Shown: piece by piece, positions 1-7,865 of the stretch
Numbering within the stretch: position 1 is the first letter of the stretch
Layout: every line of letters starts with the position of its first letter
Source of the DNA: Microcaldota archaeon
GTDB taxonomy: Archaea > Micrarchaeota > Micrarchaeia > Micrarchaeales > Micrarchaeaceae
Assembly: GCA_028866905.1 (NCBI GenBank)
Contig: JAGWHI010000011.1
Span: forward strand, 1-32,877
DNA: 32,877 nucleotides
Reading direction: 5' to 3'
Made by a program: the position numbers and the translations under genes
The notes under the pieces: model-generated
Databases searched by the model: none
What the model saw: the letters and a program-made list of their open reading frames with translations, nothing else
Told to the model about the DNA's origin: nothing

Positions 1-1
1 C

Positions 2-583
2 ATGAGGAAGATAAAACTATTCATGATGGTGAGCCTCGATGGCTTTTTCGAGGGCCCTAACCACGACCTGTCGTGGCACAATGTGGATCCAGAGTTTGAC
101 AGGTTCGCAGTGAAACAGTTGGAAAGCTCGAACCTAATACTGTTCGGAAGGAGGACCTACCAGCTGATGGAGGCCTTCTGGCCGAAAGCCGCGGATGACC
201 CGAAGATATCCGGCGACAACATGAAGGTCGCAGACTTCATGAACAACACGGACAAGATCGTTTTCTCGAGGAAGGGCATCAGGATAAACGAAAGGAAGAA
301 CTGGAGGAACGTCAGGCTCATGAAAAGCGTGGACGCGGATGAGATGAGGCGCCTCAAGCGCATGCCTGGAAAGGACATAATAATACTGGGAAGCAACGGC
401 CTGTGCGTCAGCCTCATGAGGAAGCGCCTCGTCGACGAGTTCGGCATAATGATTAACCCAGTCTCGATAGGCAGGGGCACGCCGCTGTTCAAGGGGCTCG
501 GCAAAAAGATAAAGTTCGAGCTCCTCGGCGTCAGGGCGTTCAATTCGGGCAACATCCTTGCGTACTACAGGCCGAAGATGTAG
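2..583 (+). CDS. Dihydrofolate reductase-like (RibD C-terminal family) protein
   Basis: The 193-residue product begins with a hydrophobic strand followed by VSLDGFFEG, the N-terminal signature of the RibD C-terminal/DHFR-like family (YyaP/YwjB type), and later has LILFGRRTYQLM and IIILGSNGL, matching the NADPH-binding strand pattern of that fold. These proteins are presumed NAD(P)H-dependent reductases of small molecules; the substrate is unknown here. The length is normal, so the ATG at base 2 is probably the true start although upstream DNA is not visible. It converges on an AHSA1-ArsR operon with only 3 nt between stop codons. DHFR-like, AHSA1 and ArsR genes often occur together in bacteria, so this may be one functional set. 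Family assignment is firm, function is not. Confidence 0.85.
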   Translation: MRKIKLFMMVSLDGFFEGPNHDLSWHNVDPEFDRFAVKQLESSNLILFGRRTYQLMEAFWPKAADDPKISGDNMKVADFMNNTDKIVFSRKGIRINERKNWRNVRLMKSVDADEMRRLKRMPGKDIIILGSNGLCVSLMRKRLVDEFGIMINPVSIGRGTPLFKGLGKKIKFELLGVRAFNSGNILAYYRPKM

Positions 584-586
584 CGG

Positions 587-1069
587 TCAGATCCCCCCCA
601 GCTCTTCAGCAAGCTTGTCGATCTGCTGCTTCCATCCCATCTCCATGCCCTGGAGCATGAATTCGGTCTTGCCCTTGACCGCCCTGGTCACTGCGATGTG
701 CAACCGCATCTCGGTCTTTCCTCCAGACTCCTTGAAATCCACAGTAACGATGTTCTCGAGCAGCGCCTCTTGCTTCTCGTCTATCGCGTTGGACATGAAA
801 ACCAGCCTGCTCCTGGGCGTCACCTCCTTGAACGTGCCGTTCATGGGCCATCTCTGGCCGGCCATAGGGCCAAGCTCTTTGCCGGCCTCCATCACTATGT
901 TGATCCTGCCATTCGGCCTGGGATCCCATTCACATACCGGATTGGTAACTCCCCTGGGACCCCACCACCTCTTCACCATCCTCTGGTCGGTCCACGCCTT
1001 CCAGACCAGGTCGAGCGGCGCATCGAAGGTGCGCGTTATGACCAGTTCCCTTATGGGTTTGTTTTCCAT
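587..1069 (-). CDS. AHSA1/SRPBCC domain protein
   Basis: A START-like SRPBCC (AHSA1, activator of Hsp90 ATPase homologue) protein of 160 residues. Visible signatures are ITRTFDAPLDLVWKAWTD at the N terminus, the RWWGP motif that follows it, and a C-terminal amphipathic helix (GWKQQIDKLAEEL). This fold makes a hydrophobic pocket for small ligands. I chose the ATG at 1069 (MENKPIRELV) because a GGTGA ribosome-binding sequence lies just before it and because the longer reading frame to 1129 would run into the upstream arsR-like gene. Four nt separate it from that gene's stop codon, so the two are one operon, the common ArsR-AHSA1 pairing. Ligand unknown. Confidence 0.85.
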   Translation of the reverse strand: MENKPIRELVITRTFDAPLDLVWKAWTDQRMVKRWWGPRGVTNPVCEWDPRPNGRINIVMEAGKELGPMAGQRWPMNGTFKEVTPRSRLVFMSNAIDEKQEALLENIVTVDFKESGGKTEMRLHIAVTRAVKGKTEFMLQGMEMGWKQQIDKLAEELGGI

Positions 1070-1073
1070 TGTT

Positions 1074-1397
1074 TCACCTGATAAAGCGTTTCCTCTTTTC
1101 CGACTGGACGATCCCGTCCAGCCTGTCAAGCCTTTGCCCCCAACCCTTTTCCAATTCCATTATCCATCTTTCAAGCTCCTTCATCGAATCACGGTTTATG
1201 CTGTAGAAGCGCTTCTGGGCGACGCGCTCCATATCGACGACCTCGCTCTCGCGGAGAACCTTCAGGTGCTGCGACATCGCCTGGGGAGTGACATCGAAGT
1301 TCCTGCTTATCTCAGTAGCTGACATACGCCCCTTCCTGGCCAACAGCTCTACCACCTTCCGCCTCTGCGGCTCTGCGATGGCGTTGAACATGTCCAT
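1074..1397 (-). CDS. ArsR-family winged-helix transcription regulator
   Basis: A 107-residue ArsR/SmtB-type repressor. It reads as a canonical winged helix-turn-helix: AIAEPQRRKVVELLARKGRMSA, then the recognition region EISRNFDVTPQAMSQHLKVL, then a wing ending in KRFYSIN, and a C-terminal dimerisation helix. There is no cysteine metal-sensor box, as in the non-metal subgroup paired with AHSA1 proteins. A TATA-like TTTATAA sits about 26 nt before the ATG on this strand, so transcription is probably leaderless and the repeated box overlapping it is a plausible autoregulatory site. Likely represses itself and the downstream AHSA1 gene. Confidence 0.88.
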   Translation of the reverse strand: MDMFNAIAEPQRRKVVELLARKGRMSATEISRNFDVTPQAMSQHLKVLRESEVVDMERVAQKRFYSINRDSMKELERWIMELEKGWGQRLDRLDGIVQSEKRKRFIR

Positions 1398-1404
1398 GGA
1401 TATA

Positions 1405-1430
1405 TTATAAAGCTATCACTTTATAAAGCT
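1405..1430 (-). promoter_or_regulatory. Promoter and candidate operator of the ArsR-AHSA1 operon
   Basis: The sequence ttataaagct occurs twice on the plus strand, at 1405-1414 and 1421-1430, with a 16-bp period. The second copy contains a perfect 10-bp palindrome ctttataaag (1419-1428). Read on the minus strand this copy supplies a TATA box at the right distance for a transcript starting at the regulator's ATG (1397). Binding by the ArsR protein is inference. Confidence 0.5.
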
Positions 1431-1585
1431 TCTGCTTAAATAAATTCCCAACACTACATGGGCCCCCTAAACCTTGAGAAAGTGATTAAGCCTTATCTGT
1501 AGCAGTATTATCGGGTAAATAGTGGTGGTAGGCTGCGGACATCAATGAAAACGAGCATTACCCTGAGATCAATGCCGTAAACAGG

Positions 1586-2077
1586 ATGCTCTCGCCAGGA
1601 GAATCGGTGGAGTTGCTCGTAGTGCAGCGAAGGATCGGCCCTGGCGGAACGCTCATAACTCCGAAGCTCGTGGTGGTGACGGACAAGAGGCTCATAATAG
1701 GGAGCAGGACCGTCTTCAGGCTGAAGAGGAGCTTCGAGATAATACACTTCAACTGGATACGGCGCGTGAAGCTCGAGCACGGCCTGATATCCAGCACTGT
1801 GGTGATAATATCGGACCTCTACGGGAAGGACGAGGGGGAGGCGTACACTGGGTACGGGGTGATAACCGGCCTTAGATACGAGGACGCGGTAGAACTGGTG
1901 AAGCTCATAAACAAGAAGACCTTGTCCGTGCACCAGCAGACAGGCGTCACTAGGATATCCCCTGCGAAGCCGCATCTCAGGACAGCGATGGAGACGTACA
2001 TACGATGCAGGGAGTGCGGGGCCGAGAACAAGGCGGATTCTAATTTCTGTTCTAACTGTGGTACAAAATGGGAGTGA
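1586..2077 (+). CDS. PH-like domain protein with C-terminal zinc ribbon (5' end uncertain)
   Basis: First of three paralogues in the window (others at 24038-24574 and 24579-25145). It has a bacterial/archaeal PH-like domain (VQRRIGPGG, then VTDKRLIIGSR, then a SSTVVIIS strand) followed by a short linker and a zinc ribbon, CRECGAENKADSNFCSNCG. No signal peptide or membrane segment. ATG 1586 is the first in-frame start, but the frame is open upstream to 1532 and that stretch resembles the N termini of the paralogues. It has no start codon, whereas an ATG at 1545 is one base out of frame beside an A-run. The gene therefore may carry a 1-base deletion or sequence error (see findings). The function of the family is unknown. 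Confidence 0.75.
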   Translation: MLSPGESVELLVVQRRIGPGGTLITPKLVVVTDKRLIIGSRTVFRLKRSFEIIHFNWIRRVKLEHGLISSTVVIISDLYGKDEGEAYTGYGVITGLRYEDAVELVKLINKKTLSVHQQTGVTRISPAKPHLRTAMETYIRCRECGAENKADSNFCSNCGTKWE

Positions 2078-2088
2078 GGGCGACGAAC

Positions 2089-2994
2089 ATGGGAAAGATA
2101 GCTAGCATAGATCTGGGCGTGGAGCATCTCAGCGTAGGGCTGGTGGATGCCGCCACGCAGAGGATGAAGGTTGTATACCGGGAGAGGGGCAACGACCCAG
2201 GCTTCATGCGGAGGGTTTTCAAGGTGCTCGACGGTGCAGGGAGGCTTGACGGCATAGGAATATCTTCGCCGGGGACCATAGACATGAACAAGGGGATCAT
2301 ACTGGGGTGCCCCAACCTCAAGATAAGGAACCTTCCAATCGTGGAGCGGATGAGGGACAGGTACGGCGTGCCGGTGTCGCTCCTTAACGATGCCATAGCG
2401 GGCGTCATGGGCGAGAAGTTCTACGGCGCCGGCAGGGAGGAATCAAACATTGCCCATATCAAGTTCGGATCGGGAATAGGTTGCGGGGTAATCGCGGACA
2501 ATAGGGTACTGTTGGGGAAGGACGGCAACGCTCACGAGGTCGGCCACTATGTGATAAACCCGTTCAGCACGCTAAAGTGCTCGTGCGGCAAGTTCGGGCA
2601 CTGGGAGGCGTATTGCTCAGGCCGTGGAATACCGAATTTCGTGAAGTATATGCTGAACGGGAAGTATAGCCATGCCCGCTCCTCGCTCAGGCAGAAGAAA
2701 CAGCTTGTTGCCAAGGATCTTTTCACTGCGGCAAAGAAGAGGGATAAGGTCGCACTTGACGTGCTAAAGGTGGTGGGAATGATAAACGCCATGGGGATAG
2801 CAAACGTCATCAACAGCTACGACCCAGAACTGATAACGATAGGGAATAGCGTAGTGCTGGAGAACGAAGACGCCATACTAAGACCGATAATCAAGGATGT
2901 CGGTAAATATACGGTCAACAGGGTGCCGAAAATAATAGTGACCCCGCTTGACTACAGGCTCAGCCTTTACGGCGCAGTGTCCGACTTCCTCTAG
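2089..2994 (+). CDS. ROK-family sugar kinase
   Basis: ROK (repressor, ORF, kinase) family protein of 301 residues, without an N-terminal DNA-binding domain, so probably a glucokinase-like sugar or sugar-amine kinase. Visible motifs are the phosphate-binding IDLGVEHLSVGL, GISSPGTID, the catalytic Asp in LLNDAIAG, GSGIGCGVI, HEVGHYVI, and the zinc-binding CSCGKFGHWEAYCSG, in which the usual third Cys is His. I prefer ATG 2089 (MGKIASIDLG), which matches the family's N terminus, over ATG 2068, which overlaps the preceding gene by 10 bases. It begins 11 nt after the PH gene, so the two probably form an operon. Its stop codon abuts that of the convergent propeller gene. Confidence 0.88.
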   Translation: MGKIASIDLGVEHLSVGLVDAATQRMKVVYRERGNDPGFMRRVFKVLDGAGRLDGIGISSPGTIDMNKGIILGCPNLKIRNLPIVERMRDRYGVPVSLLNDAIAGVMGEKFYGAGREESNIAHIKFGSGIGCGVIADNRVLLGKDGNAHEVGHYVINPFSTLKCSCGKFGHWEAYCSGRGIPNFVKYMLNGKYSHARSSLRQKKQLVAKDLFTAAKKRDKVALDVLKVVGMINAMGIANVINSYDPELITIGNSVVLENEDAILRPIIKDVGKYTVNRVPKIIVTPLDYRLSLYGAVSDFL

Positions 2995-4212
2995 CTACAC
3001 GCTGTTGGCCTCGCCGACCGCATCGCTGAATGGGAACTTTCCGGCTTCTATCTGCGCCACCACAGAATACGTGGAGGAATCCAGCACCACGACATAGCCT
3101 GGATTCTCGCTGCCCGGAGGGCTCCCGGTCCCGCTCTGCTGCTGCTTGGCCTGCTGCGTGTTCTTCGTCAGGCTTACAACAGTGACATAGATGTATTTCC
3201 CGTCAGGGGAGACGGATATGCCATTGGGGAATGCTCCTACCGTGACGTTTTTTACGAAGCTGCCGGTGGCCGTGTCTATGACCCCCAACGTGCCCTTGCC
3301 GTAATTCGCGACGTACGCGTACGCGCCGTCAGGTGAAAACGATATCGCCGCGGTGTTTGTTCCCTCCGGGATGGTGGACTCCAATTTCATCGTAGACGTG
3401 TTTATTATCGATATGGCCTTTCCTATGGAGGTGGTTACGTATGCGCTCTTCCCATCCGGAGTGATAGCGGCCCCACCGGCGTGGCCCTCCAAGCTTACAG
3501 TGGCCACCACCTTCCTGGACGTCAGGTCCACCACAGAGGTGTCGTTGCTCCCGTAATTCCCGACATAAGCGTACCTGCCATCGGATGTTACCGCCACGCA
3601 GTTTGGCCCGGTACCTACGCGAATGGTGAATTCCACCTGGTTTGTTGTTGTGTTTATCGCGTCTAGATTTCCAGTCCCGGAGAGGGCGACATAAACATAG
3701 CTCCCGTCAGGGCTTATCGCGAGCCCGGTCGGATGGCCGTTGACCGAAACGTTCTTGACCACCCTCAATGATCCGGAGTCTATCACTGCAACGCTGTTCT
3801 GGAAATCCTGCTGGTTGGAAGAGCCGCTCACCGCTACGTATGCGTATCTCCCGTCTGGCGTGACCGCTACTCCGACAGGGGAATCGCCCACAGACACATT
3901 CGCCACGACCTTATAGGTGGAGGTGTTGATGATACTGACCGTTGTGCCGTTGTAGTTTGTGACGTACAGGTAACCGGGACTCGAGAACAGAGCCTGCTGG
4001 TTTGAGGCGTTTGATCGAATCGTCGTGGCAGAACTTCCGTGCATTATTGTTGTGGATGGCTGGCCACTTTGGGCGATGTGATTGGCTGTTTGCGATCCTG
4101 CACCGACCGTTCCCTCTCCAGCCGGACCTCCGAAGACGTGCAGGGTGTATACGGCAGCAGCTGCAATCGCTATTATTACGATTGAGACCAGGACCGCAAT
4201 TGTTTGGGGCAT
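2995..4212 (-). CDS. Membrane-anchored YVTN-type beta-propeller protein
   Basis: A 405-residue protein with an N-terminal hydrophobic segment (about residues 5-26) that would anchor or export it, then a low-complexity Gly/Ser/Thr-rich linker. Repeats of about 40 residues follow, of the form SPDGxYxYVxxxxxxxxxVIDxxTxxVxxxVxVGxxP. The repeats (PGYLYVTNYNG, TPDGRYAYVAVSG and others) are YVTN/lactonase-like blades and are numerous enough for one seven-bladed propeller facing outside the cell. Several N-x-S/T sequons suggest glycosylation. Such proteins are common on archaeal surfaces, with binding or adhesion roles proposed. It follows the PEP-utilising gene by 30 nt. No enzymatic residues can be assigned. 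Confidence 0.85.
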   Translation of the reverse strand: MPQTIAVLVSIVIIAIAAAAVYTLHVFGGPAGEGTVGAGSQTANHIAQSGQPSTTIMHGSSATTIRSNASNQQALFSSPGYLYVTNYNGTTVSIINTSTYKVVANVSVGDSPVGVAVTPDGRYAYVAVSGSSNQQDFQNSVAVIDSGSLRVVKNVSVNGHPTGLAISPDGSYVYVALSGTGNLDAINTTTNQVEFTIRVGTGPNCVAVTSDGRYAYVGNYGSNDTSVVDLTSRKVVATVSLEGHAGGAAITPDGKSAYVTTSIGKAISIINTSTMKLESTIPEGTNTAAISFSPDGAYAYVANYGKGTLGVIDTATGSFVKNVTVGAFPNGISVSPDGKYIYVTVVSLTKNTQQAKQQQSGTGSPPGSENPGYVVVLDSSTYSVVAQIEAGKFPFSDAVGEANSV

Positions 4213-4242
4213 ATTTAAACTTGAAAGGCAATGTTTTTAGCA

Positions 4243-5796
4243 TCAGGGCTCTGCCCGTCCGCTGCGCTTGACAGAGACGATGCCTTGCGCAAGATCAAGT
4301 TCCACTGTGTCTCCGTCGGCTATAAGCTTTGTAGCCTTGCCGGTACCGATTATGCATGGCTTGTTCATCTCCCTGCTTATTATCGCTGCATGGCACAGCA
4401 GCCCGCCCTCATCGGTGACGAATGCTGCAGCGCGCTCCATTGCAGGTACAAAGTTCGGCTCGGTCATCGGCGCTATCAGGATGTCGCCCGGCTTGACCCT
4501 TGAGACGTCTTGTACGCTGTTGACTACCCTGGCCACTCCTGTTATCGAGAGCACCGGCCTGCTGGCAACCATGCCCTTTATCTCCCTGTTGTGGGTTTCG
4601 AGTCCCAGCAAATCGCTTTCTGCAAAGGCGCGCAGCCTTTCAACGTCGCCGCCGCAGAAGAGAAGGCCGTTGGATGAGCCTACGAATGCCAGTGCGAACC
4701 GTTCCATCCTCTTTTCTATCGATCTCATGTCAGGGATGCTCCCCGATACTATCTCGTCTATCGTCAGGTAATGCGCGCATGCTTCTGGGATGCCATACCG
4801 ACGTCCGATCTCGTCGATAAGGGGCTTAGCCCTGCCCAGGGCCTCGTTTATCGCGTCGGTCCTGTATGTCCTGAGCCAGACGAACTCCTTTGCAGCCATC
4901 GCCTGTTCGACGATGTCTGGGCCCAGGCCGTAGGATTTTGCGGCGCTGGAGAACGCCTCGGTTGTTTGGGCCTCCTTGCCCTCCAGAAACCTAAGTTGGC
5001 TACCGGGCTCCTTTATCGACTTCGCCCTTTCGAGTATCTCCTCGCGCGTCCACAGCCTCCCGAAATCGAAGCGGTAACCCAGCCAGGAATATTTCCTCTC
5101 GTGTTCGTCTAGCTCCTTGGATATGTCCCTTCCCTCCTGCAGCCTTTCTGCCAGGCGCAACATCGACACCTGCTCAAGGTATGGGACATTCTGCTTCGTA
5201 GGTGCGGTCAGCGTCATCATTACCTGGTCGAGTTTTCCTTTGTCCATTATCGAGCGCGACAGGGATTCCCTCAGCGCCTTCTCGACGTTCAGCTCTAGCG
5301 ACACGGTTATTACGGTGATCGGCATTATCGCGCAGACGCGGTCGACATATTCGCCGAAGAGCATGAGGAGTTCCGCCTTGCTCTTGCCGCGCAGGTCCGT
5401 CGCCTCTATCCCCTTAGCGAACTCTATCGCGGCCTCGCCGGTGGATATGCAGCGCTCGAGGACCTCCTTTGCGAAGCTGAGGTTGCCGCTCCGCCTGGAT
5501 ATCAGTTCCCCCTCCGCCATTGCAAGCGCGGTGTCGTAGAATACATAGTAGAAGTCGCGCGTGGAATCCTGAACGCAGAGATAGTTTCCGTAATCGAACT
5601 CGAAGCCCAGTATGCGCTTGTGCAGCGAAGGGTTTGCAAGGCCGTTTATGTGAAGGTTCGCGAACAGCAGAGATACGCGCCTTCCGACAGTGGTCTTCAA
5701 TTCGGACCCCGCCGCCAGCCGCCTGACTGCCTCTTCGGGATTGGCGCCAGCCGATATGCCCAAGCTATCTATCATTCCCGCACCCCACGCCAACAT
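4243..5796 (-). CDS. PEP-utilising swivelling-domain protein without ATP-grasp domain
   Basis: The last ~90 residues are a PEP-utilising enzyme mobile (phosphohistidine swivelling) domain: PGDILIAPMTEPNFVPAM, then GGLLCHAAIISRE with the phospho-accepting His at about residue 469, then KPCIIGTGKATKLIADGDTVELD. The first ~400 residues are helical and contain no recognisable ATP-grasp (PEP synthase/PPDK N domain) or PEP-binding TIM barrel. It therefore cannot be a complete PEP synthase, and the phosphate donor and acceptor are unknown. Similar domain-poor proteins exist in other archaea. Start is ATG 5796 or the Met at 5775; the second is also plausible. Followed 30 nt later by the propeller gene. 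Confidence 0.75.
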   Translation of the reverse strand: MLAWGAGMIDSLGISAGANPEEAVRRLAAGSELKTTVGRRVSLLFANLHINGLANPSLHKRILGFEFDYGNYLCVQDSTRDFYYVFYDTALAMAEGELISRRSGNLSFAKEVLERCISTGEAAIEFAKGIEATDLRGKSKAELLMLFGEYVDRVCAIMPITVITVSLELNVEKALRESLSRSIMDKGKLDQVMMTLTAPTKQNVPYLEQVSMLRLAERLQEGRDISKELDEHERKYSWLGYRFDFGRLWTREEILERAKSIKEPGSQLRFLEGKEAQTTEAFSSAAKSYGLGPDIVEQAMAAKEFVWLRTYRTDAINEALGRAKPLIDEIGRRYGIPEACAHYLTIDEIVSGSIPDMRSIEKRMERFALAFVGSSNGLLFCGGDVERLRAFAESDLLGLETHNREIKGMVASRPVLSITGVARVVNSVQDVSRVKPGDILIAPMTEPNFVPAMERAAAFVTDEGGLLCHAAIISREMNKPCIIGTGKATKLIADGDTVELDLAQGIVSVKRSGRAEP

Positions 5797-5859
5797 TTTA
5801 ATATCGGAGATTATAATATCTTTTGGCGGCTTTCTCCCTTATTGACGAAAGGAGTGCTA

Positions 5860-5868
5860 TATATAAAA
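5860..5868 (+). promoter_or_regulatory. TATA box for the isoprenyl diphosphate synthase gene
   Basis: tatataaaa centred about 26 nt before ATG 5889, preceded by a purine-rich gaaagga that could be a BRE. The spacing implies a leaderless transcript starting at the ATG and argues against the earlier in-frame start at 5823, which lies upstream of this promoter. Confidence 0.6.
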
Positions 5869-5888
5869 AGGGCTTCGACCTAACCGCT

Positions 5889-6926
5889 ATGGATTGTGAT
5901 CAGATGAATTTCAAGGAGTACATTGAGACCCACAGGAAGGCAGTGTACGACAAGATATGCGAATACATACCCATAACGGAGCCCAAGGAGCACTACGAGA
6001 TGGTCAGGGACTACATAGACAGGCAGGGCAGCTACAGGAGGCCCGGCCTTGTCATGCTCGCGGGGCAGATGTTCGGCGCGAGCGTGGGCGAGCTGCTGCT
6101 GCCGGCTGCCGCACAGCAGCTGTCGGAGGACTGGATACTGGTTGTTGATGATGCGCAGGACGATTCCGAGCTGAGAAGGGGGAAGCCCGCGCTCCACAGG
6201 ATTCACGGGTGGGTACACTCTGTAGACGCGAGCATGACCGGCCACATGGTGATGTGGAAGATGCTCAAGGACTACATAGCCCAGGTCGGGATAGAGCGGG
6301 GCGGAAGGCTCTACGACAGGTTCTTCGACATGATAAAGTACACCGTCGAGGGCCAGTACGTGGAGAACACGTTCATACACGACACCAAGGACCTCAAGAG
6401 GGCCTCTGAGGACCTCTATTTCAAGATAGTCGACAGCAAGACTTGCTTCTACACTGTTTACGGGCCGATGCAGCTGGGCGCGATTGCCGCGGGCCAGCCA
6501 GACAACGTACTGGATGCGCTGAAGGAGATAGGCACCTACGCCGGCATAGCGTTCCAGATAACGGACGACGTGCTGGACCTGATAGGCGACGAGAAGGTGT
6601 TCGGGAAGAAGAACCGCGGCGACCTGTACGAGGGCAAGCTGACGCTCATGGTGCTGCACGCGTACAGGAGCGCGACGCCTGAAGAGAAGGAGCGCATGGA
6701 CTCCATATACAGGAAGAGGAGGCAGGAGAAGAGCGCCGAGGAGATACAGTTCATAGTCGACATGATAGACAAGTACAGGGGCCTCGACTACGCGAAGGGC
6801 GTTGCCGAGCAGTACGGCCAGAAGGCTAAGGCTGCGATAGACAGGCACAGGAGCCTGCTTCCCGACAACGATTACGCGAGGATAATGATATCCGCCATGG
6901 AGGAACTCTACGTAAGGAAGAAGTGA
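5889..6926 (+). CDS. Polyprenyl (geranylgeranyl-type) diphosphate synthase
   Basis: A trans-isoprenyl diphosphate synthase of 345 residues, which condenses IPP with allylic diphosphates to make archaeal lipid precursors. The first Asp-rich motif is seen in VVDDAQDDSELRRGKP (DDxxD plus the following Arg-Arg-Gly-Lys-Pro), and the second in FQITDDVLDLIGD. GKLTLMVLHA after the second motif also fits the family. Chain-length specificity cannot be read with confidence. ATG 5889 was chosen over the in-frame 5823 because a TATA box lies at the leaderless distance before it. Its stop codon directly abuts that of the convergent VIT1-like gene. Confidence 0.92.
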   Translation: MDCDQMNFKEYIETHRKAVYDKICEYIPITEPKEHYEMVRDYIDRQGSYRRPGLVMLAGQMFGASVGELLLPAAAQQLSEDWILVVDDAQDDSELRRGKPALHRIHGWVHSVDASMTGHMVMWKMLKDYIAQVGIERGGRLYDRFFDMIKYTVEGQYVENTFIHDTKDLKRASEDLYFKIVDSKTCFYTVYGPMQLGAIAAGQPDNVLDALKEIGTYAGIAFQITDDVLDLIGDEKVFGKKNRGDLYEGKLTLMVLHAYRSATPEEKERMDSIYRKRRQEKSAEEIQFIVDMIDKYRGLDYAKGVAEQYGQKAKAAIDRHRSLLPDNDYARIMISAMEELYVRKK

Positions 6927-7865
6927 CTATATGCTGATGTGCAGCGTGGTCCTGGCGAAGTAACCAAGCAGTATCGTCACGGCGGCCGCGCCGAGCGATA
7001 TCAGAAGGGACTTGACGACCCTGGTCTTTATCGATGTGCCGCTTATTATGCTTATGAGCGACGAGGCCACGGCAAGCACTATCGATGTAGATATTATCGA
7101 TAGCACGATCCCGACTGCACCGGTGTATCCAAAGATGAACGGGAGCAGCGGGAAGAATGCACCTACAAGGTAGAGAAGGCCGACGTAATACGCGGACCGC
7201 TTCGCCCGTGCGGTCTCCTTCTCAGACCCGGCGAGGCTCGCCTCATACTCGGTAGACAGGTACGCACCGCCGCTCATCGAGAGCGTGCCAGATATCGCGA
7301 CTATGAACCCGGCGAGGAGCACTATCGATGCGCTCTGCACCGCAGCTGCGAAACCCACAGTTGCCGCGAGCACTTCGACAAGCCCGTCGTTCATTCCGAA
7401 TATGACGTCGCGGATGTTGTTGAGTATCGGGCTGTAGCCTATTATGCGCCTCTCTAGCGGCGCCTCCTTGCTGGTCTCGTAAGCCATCAGCCTGTGCACA
7501 AGGGCTGCGTCCTTGTCCCTGGGGCCAAGCCTCTTTATCAGCGCCTCGAGCTTTGCGTGCAGCTGGGCCTCGTTGTACTCGATGAACTTTGCCGTAAGCG
7601 CTACGCCGAACACCTTCCTGAATGCGATTACCGCGCTCCCCATGAAAGGGGACAGGTATCTGCGGCGCTCTATGGGGGCGCCATGTGCCTTAGCCCAGAG
7701 GTTCGAATGCTCGTGCTCCATCGCGGAGAACTTGGCTAGCAGGTCCTTCATCCCCCTGTCGCGCTCGCTGTCTGCGAGCGCCCTGTATATCTCCGTGTGC
7801 AGCATCTCGGTCTCGGCGATCTTCCTAAGATATGCGCGCTCCTCGGACTCCATCCAGCTCATCAT
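6927..7865 (-). CDS. Ferritin-like/VIT1 (CCC1) metal transporter
   Basis: A 312-residue fusion. The N-terminal half (about 1-130) is a rubrerythrin/ferritin-like helical domain with Glu/His pairs, ETEMLHTEIY and AMEHEHSNLW, that would bind iron or manganese. The C-terminal half is a VIT1/CCC1 transporter with DVIFGMNDGLVEVLAATVGFA as its first transmembrane helix, GTLSMSGGAYLSTEYE after the second, and three further hydrophobic helices. This class exports or sequesters Fe/Mn, the ferritin-like domain presumably sensing or delivering the metal. Its ATG overlaps the stop of the upstream phosphomannomutase fusion gene (ATGA, with a second ATG in frame), so the two are translationally coupled. 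Confidence 0.9.
   Translation of the reverse strand: MMSWMESEERAYLRKIAETEMLHTEIYRALADSERDRGMKDLLAKFSAMEHEHSNLWAKAHGAPIERRRYLSPFMGSAVIAFRKVFGVALTAKFIEYNEAQLHAKLEALIKRLGPRDKDAALVHRLMAYETSKEAPLERRIIGYSPILNNIRDVIFGMNDGLVEVLAATVGFAAAVQSASIVLLAGFIVAISGTLSMSGGAYLSTEYEASLAGSEKETARAKRSAYYVGLLYLVGAFFPLLPFIFGYTGAVGIVLSIISTSIVLAVASSLISIISGTSIKTRVVKSLLISLGAAAVTILLGYFARTTLHISI

Noticed and set aside
1458-1502. A 14-codon open frame beginning ATGGGCCCCCTA between the ArsR and PH genes
   Set aside because: Too short, no ribosome-binding site and no resemblance to a leader peptide. It is also in a different frame from the PH gene, so it is not its missing start.
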